Source of the DNA: Dactylosporangium fulvum
GTDB taxonomy: Bacteria > Actinomycetota > Actinomycetes > Mycobacteriales > Micromonosporaceae
Reading direction: 5' to 3'
Length of the DNA: 64,000 nt
Assembly (NCBI RefSeq): GCF_025137375.1
Contig: NZ_CP073720.1
Location: 2,628,501-2,692,500 of the forward strand
Shown here: in pieces, positions 1 through 8,839 of the stretch
How positions within the stretch are numbered: position 1 is the stretch's first letter
Layout of the letters: each line of letters begins with the position of its first letter
The notes under the pieces: generated by a model
The model's database searches: none
Told to the model about the DNA's origin: nothing
What the model saw: only the letters and a program-made list of their open reading frames with translations
Program-made: the position numbers and the translations under genes

Positions 1-3000
1 TCTGGAAGGTGGACGTGGTGTTGCGGATGTTCTCGGCGTTGTTCGAGAACGTCAGGTTGTTGAACGTGGCCGAGCCGACCGCCGGGCCCTGACCGGCCTC
101 GGGCATCTCGTTGGCCCAGATACCGATGCCGGACTTGGCGTTGAACTGGTCACCGCTGCGCTGCGCGCCGCTGATGGAGATGTTGGTGAAGATGGTGTCA
201 GTGACCGGGTTCTCCGGGGTCGTCGGCGAGGCGTACTTCGTCTGGAACATGATGCCGGAATACGTCGGGTCGACGATGTCCACATCGGACACCCGGATGC
301 CGCGGAACTCCTTCGAGGCCGAGAAGCACCAGATCGCGCCGAACACCTGAGCACCCCAGAAGTGGCCGCCCGCACGGACGAGGGACGCGTTCTGGATGAT
401 CGTCGGCGTCGAACCGGGGCCGAACCCGACGAACGGGTAGCCGAAGTTCAGCGAGCTGATGGTGATGGCGGAGTACGTCAACGTGTCCGCGATGTAGAGG
501 TTGCGGAACGTGTTGTTGTAGCCGCCGTACACCGCGAGACCGGCCGCGCGCCAGGTGAGCGTCGAGGTCAGGTTCTCCCACAGGTTGTCGTGGTTGCCCA
601 CCGAGCCGCCGCCGTCGGTCGCCGAGAACAGCGCGAAGGAGTCGTCACCGGTGCCTCGTGCGTCGAGGTTGCTCAGGTGCGTGTTGGTCGTGTCGTTGGT
701 GAAGTTGATGGCGTCCGCGAACGTGTTGCGGATCCGGCTGTTGGTGATCGTGATGTTGTTGTTCTTCACGCCCCAGTACATGCAGACCGTGTGCTCGACC
801 CAGACGTTGTCGATCGTCAGGTTCTGAATGTTCGACAGCTCGCCCCAGACCTTGCCGGGGCCGTCGATGCGCTCGATGTAGTTGCCGAAGAACGCGATGC
901 CCTTGAACGACGAGCCGTTCGCCGAGCTTTCGAGCCGGAAGCCGGCGTCGGTGTTCTGCTGGCCCTGCGGTGTCTGGAACCTGGTGTACCAGGGGCCGGC
1001 GCCGACGACCTGGATCGCCTTGCCGTAGACCTGGAACTTGCCCGTCGTCTCGTAGGTGCCGGCGGGCAGGTAGATGCCGACGGCCGTGCTGCTCTGCCGC
1101 GCGGTGTCGAAGGCGTTCTGCACGTCCTGCTGGGTGAAGCCGGCCGGCACGATGTACTTCGCCGGGTCCGGGTTCGCGACCTGGGAGACCTGCTCGAGGT
1201 TGATGAAGTCGATCGTGAACGGGCCGCTGTTGGCGGCGTCCTTCTGCAGCTTGATCGTGCTACCGGCCGGCACCGTGCTGTTCAGCATGACGTTGGCCTC
1301 GTCGTAGATGTGCCGCGGTCCGCTGCCGGGGGAGTTGGTCGGCTGCGCCTCGTTGCCGTACAGCCACGCGTACTTCGACGTCAGCGAGATCGCCTTGTGG
1401 AACGTGCCGTTGACGTAGATGTTCAGCGTGGAGTTGGTGCCGTCCGGGATGGAGAACCGGGTGACGAGCGTGTTGGTGTCCGCCCGGGTCGTCCACTGCA
1501 CGTACGAGCCCGTCGAGTTCAGCGTGACGGCCTTGCGGCCGGACGCCTCGCCGGCGGGGTCGCCGATGTCGCGGTTCGGGCCGATGACCTGAGCGCCGCT
1601 GCCGACGGTGCCGTCCTCGGCCTCGTACATGTCGTACGGCATGTTCGCGCCGCGGCCGACGAACAGCGGGCTGTCGCTGGTGTTGTTGGCCTGCTTGACC
1701 GGCAGCTCGTTGCCGTCGTTGGCGATCACGGTGCGGACCGTGTACTTGCCGTTGACCGCCGTCCACGTGCCGAGCGTGATCACCGGCGAGCTGGCGCCCG
1801 CGGCGATCGTGCCGGTGTAGGAGCCGGTGAGGTTGGCCACCGCCGTGCCGGCCGCGTTGCGCACGGTCAGCGTGACGCCGTGGGCGCCGGCGGCCGAGGC
1901 CTGGGTGCCCTGGTTCTTGATGACGACCCGGAAGGTGACGGTGTTGCCGCCCGACGGGTTGTTCGGCGACCAGGACACCGGGGAGGCGACCAGGTCGGAG
2001 CTCTGCACCGGCTGGACGGTCAGCGTCGTCGGGCTGGTGTAGCTGTTGTTGCCCTCGTTCTGCTCGATGACCGCGTTGGACTCGTCGACCTTCGCGCTCA
2101 CCGTGTAGCTGCCCGCGGTGCGGGTGCCGATGTTCGCCGTGAACGTGCCCTGCGCCCCGGCCGCCAGGCCGGTGACGTTGGCGGTGCCGGCGAGGACGGT
2201 GCCCTGCGCGGTGGCGAGGTAGAAGTTCACGTTCGTCGCGCCGGACGCGGCGTTGCCCGCGTTGCGGACCGTCGCGGTCAGGCTGACCGAGTCGGTCTCC
2301 ACCGGCGAGGCCGGGGACGCGCTGATGCCGGTGACCTGGAGGTCGGGGTTCGGCGCCGCGGTGCCGAAGACCTGGAACTCCGCGATCTGGCCCGACGGGG
2401 CGCCCGTGTTGGAGGTGATCCTCAGCTGGACGTCGGACGTGGTCGCGGTGACCGGGATGGTGACCGTGTTCTGCGAGGCCGGGTTGAACGTGTAGTTCGC
2501 CGCGCTGACCAGGTTGGTGTAGCCGGTCGCGGACTGCTCACGGCCGAGCACCTGGATGTTCTGGGTGCGGCTGCCCCACGCGCTGGACGGGTTGATCTTC
2601 AGCACGACCTGGGTGATCGTGTGGTTCGCGCCGAGCTTCACGGTGAGCGTCGCCGGGAAGCCGGCCGCGCCCTCCCAGTAGGTCGTCAGGTCGTTGTCGT
2701 TGGCGTTGCTCGGCACGAACGTGAACACCGAGCCGCTCGCCTCGATCGGCTTGCCGGCCGCGACGTTGGTGCCGGCCGGCGGGTTGCTGCCGGTCCGCGT
2801 GACGGTGTTGCTGTTCGCGGAGGTGTTGCCGGCGGCGTCGCGGGCCTGCACGTAGTACGAGACCGTCGCCGAGTCCGGCTGGCTGTCGGTGTAGGTGAGC
2901 ACGTTGCCGGCGACGCTGCTGCGCAGGGTGCCGTTGGCGTAGATGTCGTAGCCGGTGACGCCGACGTTGTCGGTGGAGGCGGTCCAGGTGAGGCGGATCT

Positions 3001-4282
3001 GGCCGCTGGCCGGCTGGGTGTAGGCGAGGTTCCCGGGCGCGGTCGGCGCCTGGGTGTCCGGGGCCGTGCCGGTGCGGGTCACCGTGTTGCTGTTCGGCGA
3101 CTGGTTGCCGGCGGCGTCACGCGCCTTCACGTAGTAGGAGACCGTCGCCGAGTCCGGCTGGGTGTCGGTGTAGGTGAGCACGTTGCCGGCGACGCTGCTG
3201 CGCAGGGTGCCGTTGGCGTAGATGTCGTAGCCGGTGACGCCGACGTTGTCGGTGGAGGCGGTCCAGGTGAGGCGGATCTGGCCGCTGGCCGGCTGGGTGT
3301 AGGCGAGGTTGCCCGGCGCGGTCGGCGCCTGCGTGTCACCGGTGCTCGGCCCGTAGACCTCCAGCTCGGACAGCTGCGCCGCGGTCCAGCCCGTGTTCGC
3401 CGAGATGCTGATCCGCACGTAGCGGGTCGTCGTCTGGGTGAACGGGATGGTCACCGTGTTGCCGGTGCCCGGCGCGAACGAGTAGCTCGCCGAGGCGACG
3501 ATGTCGCTGAAGGTGGTGCCGTTGGTGCTGCCCTGCACGGTGACCGTCTGGCTGCGTGAGCCCCAGCCGGCCGGCAGCTTCAGCACGACCGAGTTGACGG
3601 GCACGGCGGCGCCCAGGTCGGCCTGCACCCACTGCGGGAAGGTGTTGTTCGTGCCCTCCCAGTAGCTGTTCTGGTCGCCGTCGCCGGCGTTGCCCGCGAC
3701 GAACTGACCGTTGCTGGCGCTGGAGGAGAACGTCTTGCCGGCGGCCAGGTTGGTGCCGGAGGTGGAGACGCCGTAGATCTCGAACTCGGAGATCTGCGCG
3801 GCCGGCCAGCCGGTGTTGGCGGTGATGTTCAGCCGCACGTACCGGGTGTTGGTCGCGTTGAAGTTGATCGTCACCGTGTTCTGCGAGGCCGGGTTGAACA
3901 CGTAGCCGACCGAGCCGACGATCGTGCTGAAGCCCGACCCGTCGAGGCTGCCCTGTACCGCCAGCGTCTGGGTGCGGGTCTGCCAGGCGGTGTCGTTCGG
4001 CAGCTTCAGCTTGATCTGGTCGATGTTGCGCGCGGTGCCGAGGTCGATCTGCGCCCACTGCGGGAAGCTGTTGTTGGCGCTCTCCCAGTACGTGGCCTGG
4101 TTGCCGTCGTTGATGTTGCCGATGCCGTTGGCGCCGTTGTTACTGCTCGACGTGGCGGGGCGGCCGCTGGAGAGGTTGGGTCCTCCAGCCGCCTCCGCCG
4201 GCAGGGTCTGTGCCGTCAGCGCGACCAAGGTGGCCACGGCGAACGCCGCGATCACCCTTCGCGTCACGTGCCTCTTCCTCAT
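1..4282 (-). CDS. Secreted multidomain alpha-1,3-glucanase-like protein (GH87 type), 3' end outside window
   Basis: The frame opens at ATG 4282 behind a GAAGGA ribosome site and stays open to the window edge (about 1427 codons), so the C-terminus is missing. A signal peptide with an MRKRHVTRR start and a hydrophobic core occupies about residues 1-31. Then come two discoidin (F5/8 C) domains (about 33-170 and 176-312), two FN3 domains (about 315-500), a third discoidin domain (about 503-640), two CARDB-like domains (about 643-880), a CBM-like domain beginning YEAEDGTVG (about 883-1030) and a parallel beta-helix from about 1033. The helix has WVEHT, TFADAINF (about 1188) and RGTGDDSFALFS (about 1214), which resemble the catalytic aspartates of GH87 alpha-1,3-glucanases/mycodextranases. 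It probably degrades fungal or bacterial alpha-glucan outside the cell. The family call rests on recalled motifs; the domain architecture is clear. Confidence 0.85.
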   Translation of the reverse strand, partial: MRKRHVTRRVIAAFAVATLVALTAQTLPAEAAGGPNLSSGRPATSSSNNGANGIGNINDGNQATYWESANNSFPQWAQIDLGTARNIDQIKLKLPNDTAWQTRTQTLAVQGSLDGSGFSTIVGSVGYVFNPASQNTVTINFNATNTRYVRLNITANTGWPAAQISEFEIYGVSTSGTNLAAGKTFSSSASNGQFVAGNAGDGDQNSYWEGTNNTFPQWVQADLGAAVPVNSVVLKLPAGWGSRSQTVTVQGSTNGTTFSDIVASASYSFAPGTGNTVTIPFTQTTTRYVRISISANTGWTAAQLSELEVYGPSTGDTQAPTAPGNLAYTQPASGQIRLTWTASTDNVGVTGYDIYANGTLRSSVAGNVLTYTDTQPDSATVSYYVKARDAAGNQSPNSNTVTRTGTAPDTQAPTAPGNLAYTQPASGQIRLTWTASTDNVGVTGYDIYANGTLRSSVAGNVLTYTDSQPDSATVSYYVQARDAAGNTSANSNTVTRTGSNPPAGTNVAAGKPIEASGSVFTFVPSNANDNDLTTYWEGAAGFPATLTVKLGANHTITQVVLKINPSSAWGSRTQNIQVLGREQSATGYTNLVSAANYTFNPASQNTVTIPVTATTSDVQLRITSNTGAPSGQIAEFQVFGTAAPNPDLQVTGISASPASPVETDSVSLTATVRNAGNAASGATNVNFYLATAQGTVLAGTANVTGLAAGAQGTFTANIGTRTAGSYTVSAKVDESNAVIEQNEGNNSYTSPTTLTVQPVQSSDLVASPVSWSPNNPSGGNTVTFRVVIKNQGTQASAAGAHGVTLTVRNAAGTAVANLTGSYTGTIAAGASSPVITLGTWTAVNGKYTVRTVIANDGNELPVKQANNTSDSPLFVGRGANMPYDMYEAEDGTVGSGAQVIGPNRDIGDPAGEASGRKAVTLNSTGSYVQWTTRADTNTLVTRFSIPDGTNSTLNIYVNGTFHKAISLTSKYAWLYGNEAQPTNSPGSGPRHIYDEANVMLNSTVPAGSTIKLQKDAANSGPFTIDFINLEQVSQVANPDPAKYIVPAGFTQQDVQNAFDTARQSSTAVGIYLPAGTYETTGKFQVYGKAIQVVGAGPWYTRFQTPQGQQNTDAGFRLESSANGSSFKGIAFFGNYIERIDGPGKVWGELSNIQNLTIDNVWVEHTVCMYWGVKNNNITITNSRIRNTFADAINFTNDTTNTHLSNLDARGTGDDSFALFSATDGGGSVGNHDNLWENLTSTLTWRAAGLAVYGGYNNTFRNLYIADTLTYSAITISSLNFGYPFVGFGPGSTPTIIQNASLVRAGGHFWGAQVFGAIWCFSASKEFRGIRVSDVDIVDPTYSGIMFQTKYASPTTPENPVTDTIFTNISISGAQRSGDQFNAKSGIGIWANEMPEAGQGPAVGSATFNNLTFSNNAENIRNTTSTFQ
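2782..3339 (-). repeat. Tandem 279-bp duplication encoding two FN3 domains
   Basis: Two consecutive 279-bp units (2782-3060 and 3061-3339) inside the glucanase gene are almost identical over their central 170 bp and shift in register by exactly 93 codons. Each encodes one fibronectin type III linker domain. The near-identity in bases, not only in protein, points to a recent duplication or gene conversion. Confidence 0.85.
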
Positions 4283-5152
4283 CGGGATCCTTCGGTGTCG
4301 TCTTGCGAGCGGGGTGTTGTTGCGGGGTTGGATGCGGGGTTGGAGCGGTCTGGCGGAGGGCGACTCGACCTGCGACCCGCGATGACGGGGAACGCATCGT
4401 GCGGAGGCTTTGGCGGTGGGGTCCGAGTCTTTTCGGAGTTGTTGCTTTTTGGAGGCGCCGCCGGTTCCTTGCGGGACGGCTGCTGGCCGGTGCGGTGCCG
4501 GCCGGGTCGGCGGGAGCGAGCCCGGGCGGGTCCCGGACGGGGTCACGGACAGGGTCACGGAACGGTCCGGGGGCCTGCGCGGTCTCGCGCGTGCGCGCAA
4601 CGACGTTCAACCTGGTCGATGCCGGGTCGGGTCGTCGCGCGAGGTTGCGCAGGTGGCGCGCGACCCGGGAGCGCCGCGATACCGTAACGAACCCACAGCA
4701 CGGTGGTGGCCTCTCCGTAGGCGGGGTGGGGCGATCGGCGGCGGGCTGGCGGGCCCACTGCGATCGAGTTGCGGAGAGTGGCGAAAGTCTGGCGATCGCT
4801 TGTAGGAATCTTGCACTGCGTTGGGCCAAATGTTGCAGACGTGCCACCGGTCCGTCAACGGTTGTCGCCCAAAATCCCCGGACGCTCCGGCGGCCTGCGG
4901 CATCGACAGGCGTGCCACCTGCGGATAGATCCTGGTCTTCGGTTCTGTCGCTTCCTGTGCGGTTCTTGCGTTCGAAGTTGCGCACATGTTCGCGACCGGG
5001 GCAGGTGAAGCGCATCGACAGCGCGCCGAGCTTCGAAACGTTCCTTATTCGTTGCCCACGGGTCTGGTGTTGCGGGGAGGTTTCGTGGTTGATTCGTCGG
5101 ACTGACCGACGAATCAGGCGCGTCGATGGCCGCTGCGCGGGGAGGGACGCCG
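4283..5152. other. Long intergenic region between glucanase and ROK regulator genes
   Basis: About 870 bp lie between divergent genes and hold no frame with good coding character. The open frames here are arginine-rich products of high GC. It should carry the promoters of both genes. Short direct repeats of a GGGTCACGGA-like string occur near 4540-4565, and a perfect inverted repeat lies just before the regulator (separate entry). No other feature was recognised. Confidence 0.6.
5091..5115. promoter_or_regulatory. Perfect inverted repeat, probable ROK operator
   Basis: GATTCGTCGG and CCGACGAATC form a perfect 10-bp inverted repeat with a 5-base spacer, ending 37 bp before the regulator start codon. 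There is no T-run, so a terminator is unlikely. Position and symmetry suit a dimeric regulator binding its own promoter. I did not find a second copy near the glucanase start. Confidence 0.6.
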
Positions 5153-6430
5153 ATGGTGAGCAAGGAGCGCGCCGGTGCCGGCTCTGCCGCGGAGCCGACC
5201 GACCAGCTCGCCCTGCGCCGCGCCAACCTGAGCCGGACACTGCGGCACATCCGCACCAACGGCCCGCGGTCCCGGGCGGCGATCGCGTCGGCCACCGGCT
5301 TGCACAAGGCGACCGTGTCCAGCCTCGTCGACGAGCTGCTGGCGCGCCGGCTGGTGCGCGAGATCGGGGTGGAGCACTCCGGCAGCGCCGGCCGGCCCGG
5401 GCGCGGGATCGCGCTGAGCCCCGACGTCGGCGCCATCGGCATCGAGATCAACGTCGACTACCTCGCCGTCCACGGCAGCGACCTCACCGGCCGCACGGTC
5501 ATCGAGAAGCGGGTCAGCTTCGACGCCAAGCGCCGCGACGTGGAGCGCTGCCTCGACGACCTGACCGTCGCCGCGCAGCGGTCGCTCGCCGAGCTGACCC
5601 GGCGGGGCGTGACCCCGGTCGGGCTCACCGTCGCGGTCCCCGGCCTCGTCGACGTGGCCCGCGGCGTCGTCGTCCTCGCGCCGAACCTCGGCTGGCGGGA
5701 CGTGCCCGTCGCCACCCGCCTCGCCCACGGGCTCGCGCCCGACCTGTGGATCGGCGTCGACAACGACGCCAACCTGGCGGCCCTCGCCGAGTACACGTGG
5801 GGCGTCGCCGCCGGCACCGACGACCTCGTCTACCTCACCGGCGAGGTCGGCGTCGGCGGCGGGGTGATCGTCAACGGCCGGCTGCTGCGCGGCGCCGACG
5901 GCTTCTCCGGCGAGGTCGGCCACCTGCCGGTCGAGCCGGGCGGCGACCGGTGCGGCTGCGGCCGGGTCGGCTGCTGGGAGACGAAGGTCGGCCTCGCCGA
6001 GCTCGTCCGGCGGGCCACGCCCGACGCCGCCTACGGCCTGGAGCAGGGCCCGATCCCGGACCCGGAGGAGCGGGTCGCCGAGGTCGTGCGCCGCCTCGCC
6101 GCCGGTGACCGGGGCGTCGCCGAGGCGGTCGCCGAGGTCGGCAAGTGGCTCGGGCACGGCGGCGCCATCCTGGTCAACCTGTTCAACCCGCGGGTGATCG
6201 TCCTCGGCGGCTACTTCGCGGAGCTCGCCGACCATCTCATCCCGTCGGCACAGGCCAACCTGGCCAGGCTCGCCGTCGCGAGCACCGCGGCCCGCTGCCA
6301 CTTCGTCGCGTCACACCTCGGCTTCACGGCGGCGGCCCGCGGCGGCGCCGGGGTCGTGGTGGAGCGGATGATCGAGGACCCGACCGCGGTCGCGCTCACC
6401 GCACCCCCGCCGCTCGCGGGGGTGCGCTAG
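5153..6430 (+). CDS. ROK-family transcriptional regulator
   Basis: This 425-residue protein has an N-terminal winged helix (about residues 15-75, with SRAAIASATGLHKATVSSLVDEL as helix-turn-helix) followed by a sugar-kinase-like ROK domain. The DNDAN motif, the GEVGVGGG loop and the zinc site DRCGCGRVGCWE are all present. Such proteins usually repress sugar or glucan utilisation genes and are released by a sugar. The ATG at 5153 is preferred over ATG 5126 because GGGGAGGG lies six bases before it. Divergent transcription from the glucanase suggests it controls that gene and itself through the palindrome at 5091. The stop overlaps the convergent P450 stop by a few bases. Confidence 0.9.
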   Translation: MVSKERAGAGSAAEPTDQLALRRANLSRTLRHIRTNGPRSRAAIASATGLHKATVSSLVDELLARRLVREIGVEHSGSAGRPGRGIALSPDVGAIGIEINVDYLAVHGSDLTGRTVIEKRVSFDAKRRDVERCLDDLTVAAQRSLAELTRRGVTPVGLTVAVPGLVDVARGVVVLAPNLGWRDVPVATRLAHGLAPDLWIGVDNDANLAALAEYTWGVAAGTDDLVYLTGEVGVGGGVIVNGRLLRGADGFSGEVGHLPVEPGGDRCGCGRVGCWETKVGLAELVRRATPDAAYGLEQGPIPDPEERVAEVVRRLAAGDRGVAEAVAEVGKWLGHGGAILVNLFNPRVIVLGGYFAELADHLIPSAQANLARLAVASTAARCHFVASHLGFTAAARGGAGVVVERMIEDPTAVALTAPPPLAGVR

Positions 6431-7620
6431 CTCCGGTCGGCGGCCACCGTCAGGTCCCGCAGCTCGAAGCCGGAGATGTCCGGCTTCATCGAGATCCGTG
6501 GCGGGCGCACCATCCGGATGCCCGGCAGCGCGAACAGCCTGGTCAGGAAGATGTCCGTCTCCTGGATCGCGACGTGCGCACCCGGGCAGCGGTGCGGGCC
6601 GTCGCCGAACGACAGGCCCATCGGCGTGACACCCGGCGCCACCGGACGCGCCGGGCACACCTCGGCCGGGCGGTCGCCGACGGCCTCCGGGTCGAGGTTC
6701 GTGGCGCTCACCGCCACGTCGACGACCTCGCCGGCCGGGATCGCGACGACCTCGCCGCCCGCGGGGACCAGCAGCTCGGCCGTCGTGCGGCGCTTGAGGT
6801 TGCCGACCACGGGCTCCAGGCGCAGCAGCTCGTGCAGGACGGCGAAGCGCTCGGGCTCGGGCGCCCGCAGGTACCGCTGCCGGAGCTCGTCATCGGTGAA
6901 CAGGTGCCACGCGGCCAGGTTGATGAACTCGCGGGTCGTGACCATCCCCGCGGCGGCGAACGTGATGACCTCGCCCAGGATCTCGCCGTCGCGGCAGCCC
7001 TCGTCGATGAGGTGCGAGATCAGGTCGTCGCGGCGCTGCTCACGGCGGACCTTCACCGCGGGGCGCACGTCCTTGAGGTAGATGCCGAGGAACTGCAGGT
7101 TCTGCCGGAAGAACCAGCGGATGCCGGTCAGGCTGGTGAACCCCGGGCGGCCGAACTTCTCCGGGAAGAACCGCTGCAGCCGCTCGTCGATGCCCGGCCG
7201 GCTCTCGGTCAGCCCGATCACCGCGGCGGCGACGTCGATCGCGAGCCGGAAGCTCAGCGTCGGCAGGTCGGCGGTGCCGTCGCGGCGCAGGACGTCGAGC
7301 TGCGTCTCGGTGATGCGGACCATGAGGTCGCGGTAGCGCTCGTCGACCCGGCGCGGTGTGAAGAACCGCGCGGTCTGGCGGCGGTGCTCGCGATGCTCCG
7401 GGCCGTCGCGGTAGAGCACCGGGCGGCGGATGCGCGCGGGCAGGTTCTCCACGGTCTCCACGCCGAGGCCGGCCTGCCGCGTGTCGGTGCTACGCAGCAC
7501 CGCCCGGCCGGCCGCGTGGCCGCGCACCCGCCACACCCCGTCCGCGCCCCGCTCGACCGGGCAGCCGACCTCCGTGCCCCCGCGGTCGATCTTGCGTGCG
7601 TTTTCATCGATCGACGTCAC
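6427..7620 (-). CDS. Cytochrome P450
   Basis: A 397-residue soluble P450. The haem loop FGDGPHRCPG places the thiolate at Cys345, and the K-helix ExxR (ELLR) is present. The I-helix reads AAAGMVTTREF: the threonines are there, but valine occupies the place of the acidic residue normally next to them, so proton delivery to bound oxygen may differ from ordinary monooxygenases. The start is GTG 7620 because no ATG lies in frame upstream. No ferredoxin or reductase is adjacent, and the substrate is unknown. It is divergent from the AlkB-like gene. Confidence 0.9.
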   Translation of the reverse strand: MTSIDENARKIDRGGTEVGCPVERGADGVWRVRGHAAGRAVLRSTDTRQAGLGVETVENLPARIRRPVLYRDGPEHREHRRQTARFFTPRRVDERYRDLMVRITETQLDVLRRDGTADLPTLSFRLAIDVAAAVIGLTESRPGIDERLQRFFPEKFGRPGFTSLTGIRWFFRQNLQFLGIYLKDVRPAVKVRREQRRDDLISHLIDEGCRDGEILGEVITFAAAGMVTTREFINLAAWHLFTDDELRQRYLRAPEPERFAVLHELLRLEPVVGNLKRRTTAELLVPAGGEVVAIPAGEVVDVAVSATNLDPEAVGDRPAEVCPARPVAPGVTPMGLSFGDGPHRCPGAHVAIQETDIFLTRLFALPGIRMVRPPRISMKPDISGFELRDLTVAADRS

Positions 7621-7630
7621 GTTCTTAGGA

Positions 7631-7658
7631 TACGGGTGTTTTCGGTCGTACGGGTGTT
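7631..7658. promoter_or_regulatory. 10-bp direct repeats between P450 and AlkB-like genes
   Basis: TACGGGTGTT occurs at 7631-7640 and again at 7649-7658, with a degenerate third copy (GGTGTACGG) just downstream. The 18-bp period and the position in a 60-bp divergent promoter make a regulator site plausible. It does not match the actinobacterial LexA box. Confidence 0.4.
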
Positions 7659-7680
7659 CGAATTGGTGTACGGTGATCGC

Positions 7681-8319
7681 ATGATGGACCTGGCGTACCA
7701 GCCCTCGATGTTCGACACCGCCGTCGCCGCCGAGCCGTCGCTCGGGCTGCTCGCCGGGCGCGTGGTGCGACACGAGCTGAGCCGCGGCGCGTGGATCGAC
7801 CATCTTCCCGGCTGGGTGCTCGGCAGCGACGCGGTCCTGCGGACCCTGCTGGACGACGTCGACTGGCGTGCCGAGCGCCGCAAGATGTATGACGGTGTGG
7901 TCGACGTGCCGCGCCTGCTGCGGTGGTATGGCGGGGCCGAGACCCTGCCGCACCCGTTGCTGACCGACGCGCGGCGCAGGCTCACGATGCACTACGTCGA
8001 GGAGCTCGGCGAGCCGTTCGTGAGCGCCGGCATGTGTCTCTACCGCGACGGGCGCGACAGCGTCGCCTGGCACGGCGACACGATCGGCCGGGGCGCCCGG
8101 TTCGACACCATGGTCGCGATCGTGTCGTTCGGGTCGCCGCGTTCGCTGCTGCTGCGGCCGCGGGGCGGCGGGGAGAGCCTGCGGTTCCCGCTCGGCCACG
8201 GTGACCTCGTTGTGATGGGCGGCTCCTGCCAGCGCACCTGGGAGCACGCGGTGCCGAAGACGGCCCGCCCGGTCGGGCCGCGGGTCAGCGTGCAGTTCCG
8301 TCCCGCGGGCGTCGCCTGA
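7681..8319 (+). CDS. AlkB-like 2-oxoglutarate/Fe(II) dioxygenase
   Basis: A 212-residue protein with the double-stranded beta-helix iron site His131-x-Asp133 (WHGD) and His189 (WEHAVPK), followed by the 2-oxoglutarate arginines in RVSVQFR (201-207). This is the arrangement of AlkB-family demethylases that repair alkylated bases by oxidising N-methyl groups. It starts at tandem ATGs (7681/7684) only 60 bp from the P450 start. Whether the substrate is DNA, RNA or protein cannot be told. It stands alone, without ada or alkA nearby. Confidence 0.85.
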   Translation: MMDLAYQPSMFDTAVAAEPSLGLLAGRVVRHELSRGAWIDHLPGWVLGSDAVLRTLLDDVDWRAERRKMYDGVVDVPRLLRWYGGAETLPHPLLTDARRRLTMHYVEELGEPFVSAGMCLYRDGRDSVAWHGDTIGRGARFDTMVAIVSFGSPRSLLLRPRGGGESLRFPLGHGDLVVMGGSCQRTWEHAVPKTARPVGPRVSVQFRPAGVA

Positions 8320-8413
8320 TCCGCACATCGTGGTGCTCGATCTCTCGATGCGTGACTCGCCGGTCGACCTCCCGTATCGTGAGAACGGCTCGGAAAGCGA
8401 GAAGGTGAGCCGG

Positions 8414-8809
8414 ATGGACCAGGTCGATCGTTTCGCGGTGTTCCCGGAGTTGCACATCACGGTCGACCCGTTGCCCAACCGGGCGATCCGCGTGCGGGTC
8501 GCCGGCGAGATCACCGTCGAGAACGTGGCCCAGCTGCGCACGGTGCTCTTCCGCGCCATCGACGACGTCCGGGCCACCGCGGTCGAGGTCGACGTCAGCC
8601 TGGTGACGTTCATCGACTCCACCGGCATCGGCAAGCTGGTCGGCGCGCGGGCACACGCCCGCGGCAACAACAGCGACCTGTGGATCGTCAACCCCAGCCC
8701 CGGCGTCCGGCGCGTGCTGAGCCTGCTCGGGCTGCTCGACGCGCTCAGCGGGCCGCCCGCCGGACGCGAGCGCCCGGCGGCGGGCTGGGCCCCGCCGAAG
8801 TCGGCCTGA
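8414..8809 (+). CDS. STAS-domain anti-sigma-factor antagonist
   Basis: A 131-residue protein made of one STAS domain. The phosphorylatable serine lies in FIDSTGIG (Ser69), as in SpoIIAA/RsbV. Such proteins release a sigma factor by binding its anti-sigma kinase when unphosphorylated. ATG 8414 is chosen because GAGAAGGTG precedes it and the domain begins about 15 residues later. The upstream 28 codons in the same frame look like untranslated leader. The partner kinase and sigma factor are not next to it. Confidence 0.85.
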   Translation: MDQVDRFAVFPELHITVDPLPNRAIRVRVAGEITVENVAQLRTVLFRAIDDVRATAVEVDVSLVTFIDSTGIGKLVGARAHARGNNSDLWIVNPSPGVRRVLSLLGLLDALSGPPAGRERPAAGWAPPKSA

Positions 8810-8839
8810 CGCGCTTCCGGCCCGCTTCCGGCCGAGGGC

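Noticed and set aside
362..3559. A 1065-codon open frame on the plus strand opposite the secreted glucanase gene
   Set aside because: Its product is a low-complexity Arg/Val/Gly chain with no domain, while the minus strand encodes clear discoidin, FN3 and beta-helix domains. High GC keeps antisense frames open.
7621..7680. LexA (SOS) box upstream of the AlkB-like gene
   Set aside because: A TTCGAA core is present, but the spacing and arms do not match CGAAC-N4-GTTCG.
7620..8691. In-frame extension of the P450 frame on the minus strand up to 8691
   Set aside because: It is antisense to the AlkB-like and STAS genes, and the P450 domain begins at GTG 7620.
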